64,000 nucleotides of DNA from Caulobacter sp. RHG1 (GCF_013181195.1 NZ_SMZP01000008.1:1-64000); one strand, 5' to 3'; numbered from the stretch's first letter, positions 7,751-17,344 are shown. The notes: a model not told the origin generated them from the sequence alone. Made by a program: numbers and translations.

Positions 7751-7794
7751 ATGTGTCGAGAGGCAGACATGTGAAAAACGGGGCCTGCGACAAC
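7751..7794 (-). promoter_or_regulatory. Upstream block shared with the 6688 paralogue, copy B
   Basis: ATGTGTCGAG (7751-7760) and TGCGACAAC (7786-7794), spaced as in copy A. Conservation of noncoding sequence between the two paralogues suggests joint regulation. Confidence 0.5.
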
Positions 7795-7832
7795 CTGTCC
7801 CGCAGTGCGCAACCGCTTATCCGAAAAGGGCT

Positions 7833-9818
7833 TCAGGCCTGGGTGGCGCATCCCTTGCGCGCAACCTGCGCAGGCCGGCTGTCGCCCCAGACGGCGACCT
7901 TGGTCAGCAGCTCACGCGGGTTGATCGGCTTGCCGACGTGGTCGTCCATACCGCTGGCGCAGTAGAAGGCCACCTGGTCGGGCAGCACATTGGCGGTCAG
8001 GGCGATGATGGGCGTCAGCGCCGCCTCTCCAGCCAAGCCGCGGATGGCGCGCGTGGCCGCCAGGCCGTCCATATGCGGCATCTGCACGTCCATCAAGACG
8101 ACGTCGTAGCCGCCCGTGCGCGCCGCCTCGACCGCCGTGACGCCATCGGCGACCACGTCCGCCCGGTGCCCTGCTGCACGGACCAGGGCGCCGATCAGCT
8201 CGCGATTGGCCTCGTTGTCGTCGGCGACCAGCAGCCTCAGCGGGCGGACCTCGACCGCAGCGGGTTCCACTGCCGAAACCGCCGGCGCGGCGGCTACGGC
8301 CAAGTCCAGCACGAACCAGAAGCGCGCGCCCTGCCCCGCGATGCTGTCGACGCCGATCTCGCCGCCCATCAGCCCGATGATCTCCTTGCTGATCGCCAGA
8401 CCCAGGCCTGTGCCGCCGAACGTACGAGACACGTCCGGTCCCGCCTGGGCGAAGCGATCGAAGACCAGATCCAGCATGGCCGCCGGCACGCCGACGCCGG
8501 TGTCGGCCACCGCCAGCTCCAGTCGCGCGGAGCCGGGCTCAGCGCCAGGCCGCAAAGCCGCGCTCAGGGCGACTTTGCCCGCCCCCGTGAATTTCACCGC
8601 ATTGCCCAGGAAGTTGACCAGCACCTGGCGTAACCGCTCGGGGTCGCCCTCCAGCCATTCGGGACAAGCCGGATCGATGCGCAGGCTGAGGTCCAAGGTC
8701 TTGGCCTGGGCCTGGGCCTCGAACAGACCCACGGTCTGGGAGAGCAGCTCGCGCAGGGCGAACGGCCGGATCTCCAGGTTCATGCCGCCGGCTTCCAGCT
8801 TTGAGAAGTCCAGCACGTCGTTCAGTGTCTCCAGCAGCACGGCCCCGGCGTCGCGAATGCGGTCCAGCCGCCCGCGTTGTTCGTCGTCCAGGCGGGAGGC
8901 GGCCAGCAAATCGGCGAAGCCCAGGATGCTGGTCAGCGGCGTGCGCAGCTCGTGGCTCATATTGGCCAGAAAGTCCTGACGCGCAGCCATGGCCGCCTCG
9001 GCGCGCTCGCGGGCCTCGGCCAGAGCGGACTGGGCCTCGACCTCCTCGGTGATGTCGGCCTCGTTGACCAGGACGCAGGGCTCGCCGGTCATCGGGTCGG
9101 GCGTACGGCGGACGGTCACGCTGTGCCAGCGAGGGCCGTGCGCGGTCGCGACGCGATAGGCGCCCTCGACGACCTCTCCGGCCAGGGCCGAACTCCACAA
9201 CGCGCCGCCGACATCCCCATTGGCGAAGATCTCGGCGAAGCGCACGCGCGCCCCTGGATAGCTGGTCATCGCCGCGGGGTTGCCGAACAGGCGATATCCG
9301 TCGGCGTCATAGAGAGAGACCAGCGCGCTGGTGTGGCGCAGGGCCTCGAGGGCGCGCTGCTTCTCGGCCGGCGGCGCGACCGACGCCCCCTCGAACAGCA
9401 TGGCCCGCCCGCCGCCCGGCAGATCGATGCGCGAGATGACGCTGTCCAGCGTGACCGCTACGCCCTTCGGATAGAAGGTCCAACGCTCCTCGACGGCGTC
9501 GCCGGCCTCGATGCGACCGGCGATATCGGCCATACGCCGCTGGATGGCTGGAGACTGGTCGGAGAAGTCGCGCGCCAGCAGTTCGTCCAGCGAAGCCGCG
9601 CCCCAGAGGTCCAGGGCGGCTCGGTTAGCGTAGACCTTGCGCTTTCGGACATCGTCAAACACCCAGATCGGCCGCCTCAGGCTGTCGAAGCCCAGGGTCA
9701 GCGGAACGGTGGTGTCGGAAGCGGAAAAGTTGTCCGTATTCGACTGCAAGGCGAGTACTTGTGCTCCGGTGGGGCGGGTTGCTAGCAAGGTCAGGCTTGG
9801 CGAGCTGTTAACACGCAA
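7833..9818 (-). CDS. Hybrid sensor histidine kinase with PAS domains and receiver
   Basis: A cytoplasmic hybrid kinase of about 661 residues. Order: an N-terminal PAS-like sensor (starting near GFDSLRRPIWVF), a second PAS region ending in the ADITEE linker, then a HisKA dimerisation domain with SHELRTPL (about His289). A HATPase_c domain with DTGVGV and GGTGLGLAISKEI follows, then a C-terminal receiver with phospho-acceptor Asp about residue 577 (MDVQMP). I see no transmembrane helix. The start is uncertain: I chose a TTG at 9818 preceded by CAGGGTG, since all in-frame ATGs lie far upstream inside the divergent uup gene. No partner regulator is adjacent, so it is an orphan system. Confidence 0.82.
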   Translation of the reverse strand: MRVNSSPSLTLLATRPTGAQVLALQSNTDNFSASDTTVPLTLGFDSLRRPIWVFDDVRKRKVYANRAALDLWGAASLDELLARDFSDQSPAIQRRMADIAGRIEAGDAVEERWTFYPKGVAVTLDSVISRIDLPGGGRAMLFEGASVAPPAEKQRALEALRHTSALVSLYDADGYRLFGNPAAMTSYPGARVRFAEIFANGDVGGALWSSALAGEVVEGAYRVATAHGPRWHSVTVRRTPDPMTGEPCVLVNEADITEEVEAQSALAEARERAEAAMAARQDFLANMSHELRTPLTSILGFADLLAASRLDDEQRGRLDRIRDAGAVLLETLNDVLDFSKLEAGGMNLEIRPFALRELLSQTVGLFEAQAQAKTLDLSLRIDPACPEWLEGDPERLRQVLVNFLGNAVKFTGAGKVALSAALRPGAEPGSARLELAVADTGVGVPAAMLDLVFDRFAQAGPDVSRTFGGTGLGLAISKEIIGLMGGEIGVDSIAGQGARFWFVLDLAVAAAPAVSAVEPAAVEVRPLRLLVADDNEANRELIGALVRAAGHRADVVADGVTAVEAARTGGYDVVLMDVQMPHMDGLAATRAIRGLAGEAALTPIIALTANVLPDQVAFYCASGMDDHVGKPINPRELLTKVAVWGDSRPAQVARKGCATQA

Positions 9819-9945
9819 GGTTATCGCACCCTGATGGGGTATCGCCGCGCTCCGGGGCCGGCGGCGATTTAGACGTTCCCTCGGCGCGCCGCCTGCTATA
9901 CGCCGCTCACCTTCACGACATTCCAAAGCTTTAAGTCTGTAGATC

Positions 9946-11787
9946 ATGGCTTCTCCGACCCGCGCGCCCGTTCTCGCCCTCAAGGACGTCCGTCTCGCCG
10001 ATGGGGCCAAGCCCCTGTTCGACGGCGTCGACCTGGCTCTGGAGCCGCGCGTGCGCGCCTGCCTGGTCGGTCGCAATGGCGCGGGCAAGAGCACTCTGCT
10101 GAAGATCCTCGCCGCCCAGGGCGTCGAGCCCGACAGCGGCGAGCGCGCCGTCCAGCCGGGCGCCAAGATCATCTTCGTCAGCCAGGAGCCGGAGATCACC
10201 GGCGAGACCCTGCTGGACTACTGCACGGCCGGCGGCGCCCAGGACTATCTGGCCCAGTCGGCCCTGGCCGACTTCGGCCTGGATCCGGAGAAGAGCTCGC
10301 AAGGCCTGTCGGGCGGCGAAAAGCGTCGCGCAGCCCTGGCTCGCGCCTTCGCCGAAGAGCCCGACGTGCTGCTGCTGGACGAGCCGACCAACCACCTGGA
10401 CATCTTCGCGATCCAGACGCTGGAAGAGGAGCTGGCCGCCTCCAAGTGCGCCGCTCTGATCGTCAGCCACGACCGCGCCTTCCTGAACCGCGTCACCCAG
10501 CGCACCTTCTGGCTGGAGCATCGCAAGGTGCGCCGCCTCGAAAAGGGCTTCGCCGAGTTCGAGACCTGGAGCGAACAGGTTCTCGCCGCCGAGGCCGACG
10601 AGGAGCGTCGCCTGAACAAGGTGCTGGAACGCGAGAACGCCTGGCTGGCGCGCGGCGTCCAGGGCCGTCGGGCCCGCAACGAAGGCCGCCGCCGCGCCCT
10701 GATGGACCTGCGCGCCCAGAAGAAGGACCTGCAGGGCGACAAGCGCGGCTCGATGTTCATGGCCGTCGAAACCGCCTCGGTCTCGGGCAAGAAGGTGGTC
10801 GAAGCCAAGGGTCTGACCAAGAAGTTCGGCGATCGCGTGATCGTCGAGGACTTCTCGACCCGCATCCTGCGCGGCGACCGCGTGGCCCTGGTCGGCCCCA
10901 ACGGCGCGGGCAAGACCACCCTGGTGCGGATGCTGCTGGGCGAGATCCCGCTGGACGCCGGGACCGTGACCCTGGGCACCAATCTGGAGGTCTCGTACAT
11001 CGACCAGGGCCGCATGGCGCTGTCGGACAAGATCACGCTTTGGGACTTTCTGACCCCGGGCGGCGGCGACTCCATCATCGTGCGCGGCCAGCCCAAGCAC
11101 GTGGCGGGTTACGCCAAGGACTTCCTGTTCACCGAGGCCCAGCTGCGCCAGCCCGTCACCAGCCTGTCGGGCGGCGAGCGCAACCGCCTGCTGCTGGCCC
11201 GCGCCCTGGCCAATCCCACCAACCTGATGGTGCTGGACGAACCGACCAACGATCTGGACATGGACACGCTGGACCTGTTGGAGGACCTGCTGGCCGATTT
11301 CGAGGGCACGCTGATCCTGGTCAGCCACGACCGCGACTTCATCGATCGCCTGGCCACCTCGACCATCGCCATGAACGGCCACGGTAACGTGCTGGAGACG
11401 CCCGGCGGCTGGACCGACCTGATCGACCAGAGCCCCGACTTCTTCAAGGGCGCGCGCGGCGCCGGCGCCGGTTCGTCCTTCACGCCGGTGGCCCGCAACA
11501 CCAAGGCGGCCGCCCCGGCGCCCGCCGCGCCTGCGCCGGCCAAGAAGAGCGTCAAGCTGACCTTCAAGGACCAGCGTCGCCTCGAAGAGTGCGAGGCCCT
11601 GATCGCCAAGAGCCCGGCGATCATCGCCGGCTTCGAGAAAACCCTGGCCGATCCCAATCTCTACAGCCGCGATCCCGCCGCCTTCGACAAGACCATGAAG
11701 GCCCTGGACAAGGCTCGCGCCGATCTGGAGCAGGCCGAAATGGATTGGCTGGCGCTGGAAGAGAAAAAGGAAGGTCTCGCCGGCTGA
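9946..11787 (+). CDS. uup: ABC-F ATPase, Uup type
   Basis: A 613-residue soluble protein with two ABC ATPase domains and no membrane segments, the ABC-F layout. Walker A motifs are GRNGAGKS (residues 42-49) and GPNGAGKT (about 317-324). Signatures LSGGE are near 121 and 407, each followed by an LDEPTNHLD or LDEPTNDLD Walker B. The two are joined by a charged P-site-tRNA-interaction linker. The C-terminal extension (about 530-613) is a coiled coil as in Uup, which binds DNA and the ribosome. Family roles are ribosome-associated translation factor and suppressor of transposon precise excision. It is divergent from the upstream kinase. Confidence 0.9.
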   Translation: MASPTRAPVLALKDVRLADGAKPLFDGVDLALEPRVRACLVGRNGAGKSTLLKILAAQGVEPDSGERAVQPGAKIIFVSQEPEITGETLLDYCTAGGAQDYLAQSALADFGLDPEKSSQGLSGGEKRRAALARAFAEEPDVLLLDEPTNHLDIFAIQTLEEELAASKCAALIVSHDRAFLNRVTQRTFWLEHRKVRRLEKGFAEFETWSEQVLAAEADEERRLNKVLERENAWLARGVQGRRARNEGRRRALMDLRAQKKDLQGDKRGSMFMAVETASVSGKKVVEAKGLTKKFGDRVIVEDFSTRILRGDRVALVGPNGAGKTTLVRMLLGEIPLDAGTVTLGTNLEVSYIDQGRMALSDKITLWDFLTPGGGDSIIVRGQPKHVAGYAKDFLFTEAQLRQPVTSLSGGERNRLLLARALANPTNLMVLDEPTNDLDMDTLDLLEDLLADFEGTLILVSHDRDFIDRLATSTIAMNGHGNVLETPGGWTDLIDQSPDFFKGARGAGAGSSFTPVARNTKAAAPAPAAPAPAKKSVKLTFKDQRRLEECEALIAKSPAIIAGFEKTLADPNLYSRDPAAFDKTMKALDKARADLEQAEMDWLALEEKKEGLAG

Positions 11788-11999
11788 CCGCCGCGAACCC
11801 TCACCAGCGCTCCCTCTTGAATTGCACTTGCGAGCGTGCATTCTGCGCCGCCCAAGCTGCGGCGAAACGACACATTCGGCGATAAGCCCGCAACTGGGCG
11901 CAGCGGGGGCGTATTGATGATCGGAATGGCGCGGGCCGCTGCTCGCGTTCAACCGTCATAGCCGCTGCGCGACGCGGCCGAATGGGGGACGACCAAGGC

Positions 12000-14060
12000 A
12001 TGCCGCATAGGCTGGCTTTGCATGAGCGCCAACGACAGACCGCCTTGCTGCTGGTCCTGTCGGTCGTGATCGTCGCCAGCCAAGTGTTCAGCGAATATCT
12101 GACGCGCACCAGCCTGGGCGTCGCCGCCTTCTGGCCCGCCACCGCACTGCTGGCGGCTGGTCTTCTGGCCCTGAACGGCTCGCGCCGCCTGGTCCTGTCG
12201 GGCGTCTTCGTCGCCTCGCACCTGGCCGTCGACCTGACGACCGGCGACGCGGTTCACCTGGCCCTGCTCTATACCGCTCTCGATACGCTGGAGGCCCTGG
12301 CCGTCTGGGGCGTCTGCCTGCGGCTGGCGCATGGAGCGCCGCGTATCCGGACCATGCGCGCCCTGACGACCCTGCCTACCATCACCACGCCGATCGCCGC
12401 CGTTTTCGCCGTTCTGTGCGCCGCAATCCTGAGCGCCGGCTTCGGCGGGTCATTCGTACAGATCGGACTGGACTGGTTCCTGCGCGACGCTCTGGGCCTG
12501 GCGGTGATGCTGCCCGCCGCCCTGGTGCTGATCGACGCCGAGCATCGCCGCTCGTTCAAGCGATCCTGGCCCGAGCAGTCGGCCCTGCTGTTCGCCGTCG
12601 CCGCCGTCACCCTGCTGTGCGCCCACCCCGCCTCGGGCGCGCCGCCGTTCCTGATCTTCCCGATCGCCCTGGCCACCGCCTATCGGCTGGGCGCGCGCGG
12701 CGCGGCCATGGCCTCGATCATCGTCGCGGTGATCACCCTGCCGATCGCCATGTCCGGCGCCTCGCCGCGCTTCAACGCTATCCTCGGTCCCGTCGCCCAG
12801 GCGCGAACCATCCAGGTGTTCATCGCGGTGCTGTTCTATACCTGCCTGGCCGCCGGCCTGGTCCTGGCCCAGCAGGATCGGCTCAAGCGACTTCTGCTGC
12901 GCCGCGAGCAGCTGACCCGCGCCGCCCGCAGCCGGGCCTTGGCCGCCACCGAGGCCAAGACCGAGTTCCTGGCCACCATGAGCCACGAGATCCGCACGCC
13001 GCTGAACAGCGTGCTCGGTTTCGCCCAGCTCCTGGCCGCCCGCCACGACCTGCCGCCCGACGCTCGTCGGCAGGTCAATCTGATCGACAGCGCCGGCGCG
13101 GCCCTGCTGACGGTGCTGAACGACATCCTGGAGTTCTCGCGCGTCGAGGCCGGCCAGATCGAGCTCCTGCCCCAGCCGACCTCGGCCCCAGCCTTGCTGC
13201 GCGACACCGTGTCGATCATGGCCCCCGAAGCCCGGGCCAAGGGCCTGGCCCTCAACATCGAGATCATCGACCCGGTCGAGGCCCTGCACGAACTGGACGC
13301 CGATCGCCTGCGCCAGGTGCTGATCAACATCCTCAACAACGCCGTGAAGTTCACCGAAGAGGGCCGTATCGACACGCGCCTGGTGATCGAGCGCGGCGAG
13401 GTCGAGGACCGTCTGCGCTTCGAGATCATCGACACCGGCGTCGGCATCGACCTGGACAAGCAGGCTTTGCTTTTCCAGCGCTTCTCCCAGACCGACAGCT
13501 CGACAAGTCGGCTGCATGGCGGCTCGGGCCTGGGCCTGGCCATAGCTCGCACCCTGATCGACGTGATGGGCGGCCGCATCGGCGTCGACAGCGTGCCGGG
13601 GCGCGGCTCGTGCTTCTGGATCGAACTGACCGCCCCGACCGCAGACGAGGCCTCTGCCCCCGAACGGCCGAAGGCCGCTACGCCGGGCGCAGCGCGGATC
13701 CTGATCGTCGATGACCACGCGGTGAACCTGGAGATCGGCGCGGCTCTGCTGTCGCTGGTCGGCTGCGAGGTCGATGTGGCCGAGAACGGCAAGCAGGCCG
13801 TCGATCAGGTGCAGAAGGCCGAGTACGACCTGATCCTGATGGACATCCACATGCCGCTGATGGACGGCCTGCAGGCGACCCGGGCGATCAAGGCTCTAGG
13901 GGGACGCGCCGGCCAGACCCCGATCGTGGCCATGAGCGCCGACGCCCTGCCCCGCCAGGTCGAGCGCTGCTACGCCGCCGGCATGGTCGACCACATCGCC
14001 AAACCCGTTCAGCGCGAAGTGCTGTACGCCAAGGTCGATCGGTGGATCCGGCGGCGCTAG
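12000..14060 (+). CDS. MASE1 hybrid histidine kinase
   Basis: A membrane-bound hybrid kinase of about 686 residues. The first 280 residues form a multi-helix MASE1 sensor (includes FWPATALLAAGLL and WFLRDALGLAVMLPAALVL). A short coiled linker leads to HisKA with SHEIRTPL (His329), then HATPase_c with DTGVGI and GSGLGLAIARTL, then a receiver with Asp615 in MDIHMP. I chose ATG at 12000 because GGGGGAC lies nine bases upstream; an ATG 18 bases earlier is possible. No response regulator is adjacent. The output may pass through the built-in receiver or a phosphotransfer protein such as ChpT, which is inference. Confidence 0.88.
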   Translation: MPHRLALHERQRQTALLLVLSVVIVASQVFSEYLTRTSLGVAAFWPATALLAAGLLALNGSRRLVLSGVFVASHLAVDLTTGDAVHLALLYTALDTLEALAVWGVCLRLAHGAPRIRTMRALTTLPTITTPIAAVFAVLCAAILSAGFGGSFVQIGLDWFLRDALGLAVMLPAALVLIDAEHRRSFKRSWPEQSALLFAVAAVTLLCAHPASGAPPFLIFPIALATAYRLGARGAAMASIIVAVITLPIAMSGASPRFNAILGPVAQARTIQVFIAVLFYTCLAAGLVLAQQDRLKRLLLRREQLTRAARSRALAATEAKTEFLATMSHEIRTPLNSVLGFAQLLAARHDLPPDARRQVNLIDSAGAALLTVLNDILEFSRVEAGQIELLPQPTSAPALLRDTVSIMAPEARAKGLALNIEIIDPVEALHELDADRLRQVLINILNNAVKFTEEGRIDTRLVIERGEVEDRLRFEIIDTGVGIDLDKQALLFQRFSQTDSSTSRLHGGSGLGLAIARTLIDVMGGRIGVDSVPGRGSCFWIELTAPTADEASAPERPKAATPGAARILIVDDHAVNLEIGAALLSLVGCEVDVAENGKQAVDQVQKAEYDLILMDIHMPLMDGLQATRAIKALGGRAGQTPIVAMSADALPRQVERCYAAGMVDHIAKPVQREVLYAKVDRWIRRR

Positions 14061-14071
14061 CCCAACAAAGC

Positions 14072-14089
14072 GCTTTCCCCGGGGAAAGC
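14072..14089. repeat. 18-base perfect palindrome
   Basis: GCTTTCCCC followed directly by its complement, between the MASE1 kinase and the ABC importer. It shares the CTTTCCC...GAAAGC core with the larger repeat at 18431-18565, so it may be a solo copy of the same repetitive family. A second small hairpin (GGGTTGG...CCAACCC) follows at about 14107-14128. Confidence 0.5.
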
Positions 14090-14163
14090 CGGGGAAACGG
14101 ATGAGGTGGGTTGGAACCGCCCCCAACCCCGCCTAACTTGACGATGAACAAGGGGGACTTCCG

Positions 14164-15153
14164 ATGCAGCGCCGCGCCATACTCGCTCTGGGCCTCGCCG
14201 CCCTGATCGCTGGCTGCTCGCCCGCGTCTCAGAAGGAAGCGACCCAGCCCGGCCGGACTGCCATGAAGCTGGCCACCGACTGGCGGGCCCAGGCCGAGCT
14301 GGGCGGCTACTACCAGGCCCTGGCGACCGGCGAGTATCAGAAGCGCGGCCTGGACGTCACCCTGATCCAGGGCGGACCGGCCGTGAACGTGCCCCAGCTG
14401 CTGGCCGCCGGGGCGGTCGATGTGGGCGTCGGCTCCAACAGCTTCATCGCCCTGAACCTGGCCAAGGAAAACGCCCCGGTCAAAGCCGTCGCCGCCTTCA
14501 TGCAGAAGGACCCGCAGGTGCTGATCGCCCATCCGGGCCAGGGCGTGAACGGTTTCGCCGACATGAAGGGCCGGCCGATCCTGCTGTCGGACGCCTCGAT
14601 CACCGCCTTCTGGGTCTGGCTACGGTCCAAGTACGGCTTCACCGACGACCAGGTGCGCAAGTACAACTATTCCAGCGCCCCGTTCCTGGCCGACAAGCGG
14701 GTGATCCAGCAGGGGTACGCGACCAGCGAGCCGTACCTGATCGAGAAGGAAAGCGGCATCAAGCCGGCGGTCTTCCTGCTGGCCGACAGCGGCTACCCCG
14801 CCTACGCTTCGTTCGCCCTCGTGCCAGACAGCCTGATCGCCAAGAATCCGGCGGCGGTGCAGGCCTTCGTCGAGGCCACGGCGGCGGGCTGGAAGTCGTA
14901 TCTCTACGGCGACGCCAAGCCGGGCGACGCGGCGATCCTGAAGGACAATCCGGAAATGACCCAGGACGTCCTGGACCAGGCCCGCGAGAAGATGCGCAGC
15001 TATGGCATCGTCGGCAAGGACGGCGAGATCGGCCAGATGACCGACGCCCGCTGGGCAGAGCTGTTCAAGGTCACCTCCGAAGCCGGCGTCTATCCTGCGG
15101 ACATGGACTACAGGAAGGCCTACACGCTGCAGTTCCTGCCCAAGGGCCAATGA
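14164..15153 (+). CDS. ABC importer substrate-binding lipoprotein (NitT/TauT, SsuA/Thi5-like)
   Basis: A 329-residue lipoprotein with lipobox IAGC (Cys18). The fold is the periplasmic-binding type II clan: GGYYQALATGEYQKRGLDV, then AAGAVDVGVGSNSF, then FVEATAAGWKSYL. Relatives bind taurine, aliphatic sulfonates, nitrate, or the pyrimidine moiety of thiamine. The sequence alone does not settle the ligand, and no thiamine riboswitch is visible upstream. An AGGGGGA ribosome site precedes the ATG. It overlaps the ATPase gene by ATGA, forming a three-gene importer operon with binding protein first. Confidence 0.85.
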   Translation: MQRRAILALGLAALIAGCSPASQKEATQPGRTAMKLATDWRAQAELGGYYQALATGEYQKRGLDVTLIQGGPAVNVPQLLAAGAVDVGVGSNSFIALNLAKENAPVKAVAAFMQKDPQVLIAHPGQGVNGFADMKGRPILLSDASITAFWVWLRSKYGFTDDQVRKYNYSSAPFLADKRVIQQGYATSEPYLIEKESGIKPAVFLLADSGYPAYASFALVPDSLIAKNPAAVQAFVEATAAGWKSYLYGDAKPGDAAILKDNPEMTQDVLDQAREKMRSYGIVGKDGEIGQMTDARWAELFKVTSEAGVYPADMDYRKAYTLQFLPKGQ

Positions 15154-15893
15154 GCCTCGCCAGTCTTTCCGGCGTCGAGGTCGACTACGACCGTGGCCGC
15201 GCCCTGGGACCGATTGACCTGAGCCTGTCGCCCGGCGAGGTCGTGGCCCTGGTCGGGCCGTCGGGCTGTGGCAAATCCACCGCGCTACGGCTGCTGGCGG
15301 GCCTGGAGGCGCCGACGCGCGGGACCGTGACCCGCGCCGCCGGCAAGGGTGAGACCGCCGTCGTCTTCCAGGCCGCGACTTTGGCCCCCTGGCTGCCGGC
15401 GCGAGACAATGTCGCCCTGCCGCTGGAACTGGCGGGGACCTCGAAAGTCGAAGCTCGCGCCGCCGCGGACGAAGCGCTGCGCAAGGTGGGCCTGGGCGCC
15501 GCGCTCAACGCCCGCCCTGCCCAGCTGTCCGGCGGCATGGCCATGCGCGCGTCTTTGGCCCGCGCCCTGGTCACCCGCCCGCGCCTGCTGCTGCTGGACG
15601 AGCCTTTCGCCGCGCTGGACGAGATCACCCGCCGCGCCCTGGCCGACGATGTCCTGGCCCTGACCGCTGAGCTGGCGCCGGCCGTTGTGTTCGTGACCCA
15701 CAATGTCGAGGAGGCCGTCTACATGGCCGGCCGCGTCGTGGTCATGACCTCTGGCCCCGGTCGCATCGCCGGAGAGGTCGCCGTCGCCGGCCCGCTGGTC
15801 CGCCCGCCCGGCTTTCGAACAACCGAAGTTTTCCGTACGGCCGCCGAAGCCGTCTCGACCCTGCTGGCCGGCGCGATGGAGCGCGCGGCGTGA
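15150..15893 (+). CDS. ABC importer ATP-binding subunit (SsuB/TauB-like)
   Basis: A 247-residue ATPase: Walker A GPSGCGKS (about 36-43), Q-loop in VVFQAATLAPWL, signature LSGGM, Walker B LLLLDEPFAALD and H-loop VTHNVEEAV. The C-terminal 30 residues are variable. It energises uptake by the adjacent permease. It overlaps both neighbours by four bases. LSGGM in place of LSGGQ is common in this subfamily. Confidence 0.9.
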   Translation: MSLASLSGVEVDYDRGRALGPIDLSLSPGEVVALVGPSGCGKSTALRLLAGLEAPTRGTVTRAAGKGETAVVFQAATLAPWLPARDNVALPLELAGTSKVEARAAADEALRKVGLGAALNARPAQLSGGMAMRASLARALVTRPRLLLLDEPFAALDEITRRALADDVLALTAELAPAVVFVTHNVEEAVYMAGRVVVMTSGPGRIAGEVAVAGPLVRPPGFRTTEVFRTAAEAVSTLLAGAMERAA

Positions 15894-16648
15894 CCCGTGT
15901 CCTGGCCCCTCTGATCCTGATCGCCGTTCTGCTGGCCGGCTGGGAGATCGCCTGCCGCGCGCTCGGTGTCGCGCCCTATTTACTGCCGCCGCCCAGCGCG
16001 ATTGGCATGGCGCTGGCGCAGTCCTGGCCGCTGTTGCTGGGCTCAGCCTGGGCGACGCTGTCGACGGCGCTGCTGGCCCTGGTCATCGCCAGCCTGATCG
16101 CCTGTAGCCTGGCCCTCGCGGTCAGCCTGAATGGCCTCTTGGAAGACGCCGTCCGCCCGATCGCCGTCACCCTGCAAGTGACCCCCCTGGTGGCCATCGC
16201 GCCGCTGGTGACCATCTGGGCCGGCATCGACCACCCTGAGCGGGCGGTAACCGGGCTGGCCGCCGTCGTGGCGTTCTTTCCGATCTTCTCCGGCGCGCTT
16301 TCCGGATTGAAGGCCATCGATCCAGACCTGTCCCGCCTGTTCGATCTCTATGGCGCCACGCCCTGGCAGCGCCTCACGCGCCTGCGCCTGCCTTCGGCCG
16401 TCCCGGCCTTGCTGGAGGGGCATAAGGTCGCCGCCGGCCTGGCCGTCATCGGGGCCGTGGTCGCCGAGTTCGTGGCCGGCTCCGGCGGCTCCCAGGGCTT
16501 GGCCTGGCGCATTCTCGAGGCCTACAATCGGTTGCAGACCGCCAAGGTCTTCGCCGCTCTGCTGACCCTGGCGGTGCTGGGCGTCGCGCTGCACGCCACC
16601 ATGGAATATTTAGAACGCAAGCTCCTGAACTCATGGCGGGGCCGTTAG
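15890..16648 (+). CDS. ABC importer permease (SsuC/TauC-like)
   Basis: A 252-residue inner-membrane permease with about six helices. The cytoplasmic EAA-type loop is at about residues 155-180 (DLYGATPWQRLTRLRLPSA), which docks onto the ATPase. The GTG start at 15890 overlaps the upstream TGA (GTGA). It completes a binding-protein/ATPase/permease importer; the substrate is unassigned. Confidence 0.9.
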   Translation: MTRVLAPLILIAVLLAGWEIACRALGVAPYLLPPPSAIGMALAQSWPLLLGSAWATLSTALLALVIASLIACSLALAVSLNGLLEDAVRPIAVTLQVTPLVAIAPLVTIWAGIDHPERAVTGLAAVVAFFPIFSGALSGLKAIDPDLSRLFDLYGATPWQRLTRLRLPSAVPALLEGHKVAAGLAVIGAVVAEFVAGSGGSQGLAWRILEAYNRLQTAKVFAALLTLAVLGVALHATMEYLERKLLNSWRGR

Positions 16649-16711
16649 CCATAGATTAAGCGGCAAGGCCTAGGACTGGTCGGTGAGAGATCCCTTGTCC
16701 TGGAACGGTTC

Positions 16712-17344
16712 ATGCGCTCCGTCGCCCTCATCGCCGCCCTCGCCTGCGCCACTATGGCGCACGCCGATGGCGTTCGTGAGAGCCGTTACGGCCCCGAACG
16801 TGAACGCGCTCCCGCGCCGCTGAACGGCTCGCAACCCTACGGCGCCCAGCCCTATGCCGGTCGCACCCTGGGCTGGAGCGGCAAGCGCGCCGACGTCGCG
16901 CCGCCTGCGCCGCAAGCCGCCTCGCGGATCGCGGCTTCCCAGTCCGCCGCTCGCAACCAGCCCTGGTGGTCGCTGCCGGTCGGTGCGCCGCCCCCGATTC
17001 AGCCGCCCGTCCAGCAACAGGCCGTCCGCGCGCCCATCCCGCAACAGGTCCCGCAGGCCCCGGCCCGCGCCCTGCCACAGAGCATCTACGACGCACCGCC
17101 GGCCCCGCCGCAACCGCAGACCTACGCTCAAGCGCCCTACGTCGCGCCGCCCGTCGTGCCCCGCGCGCTGCTGCCGGGCCAAACCACCGCCCGCACCTAT
17201 TCGGTCGGCCGCGAGTTCGGCCTGCAACCCGATCCCATTCCCGCCGCGGGCCCCTCGCGCATGGTGCTGGTCGGTCCGCCGGCCACCGCGCCCGACGACG
17301 ACGAGCCGACGTCCCGCAGCGACAAGAAGGACGACACCCAGTGA
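16712..17344 (+). CDS. Proline-rich secreted protein, function unknown
   Basis: A 210-residue protein with a signal peptide (1-18, ending AHA) and a long low-complexity Pro/Gln/Ala region (about 85-160, repeats such as APPPIQPPVQ). It ends in an acidic/charged tail (DDDEPTSRSDKKDD). Such sequence is probably extended in the periplasm. I do not recognise a family. The stop overlaps the next gene's ATG (TGATG), so the two are translationally coupled, which supports both being real. Confidence 0.7.
   Translation: MRSVALIAALACATMAHADGVRESRYGPERERAPAPLNGSQPYGAQPYAGRTLGWSGKRADVAPPAPQAASRIAASQSAARNQPWWSLPVGAPPPIQPPVQQQAVRAPIPQQVPQAPARALPQSIYDAPPAPPQPQTYAQAPYVAPPVVPRALLPGQTTARTYSVGREFGLQPDPIPAAGPSRMVLVGPPATAPDDDEPTSRSDKKDDTQ

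Noticed and set aside
9931..11952. A 673-codon minus-strand frame opposite uup
   Set aside because: It lies fully antisense to the ABC-F gene and its sequence is a low-complexity Gly/Val/Gln/His-rich artefact typical of GC-rich shadows.
12450..13850. A 466-codon minus-strand frame opposite the MASE1 kinase
   Set aside because: Antisense shadow with no domain, while the plus strand encodes a complete kinase.
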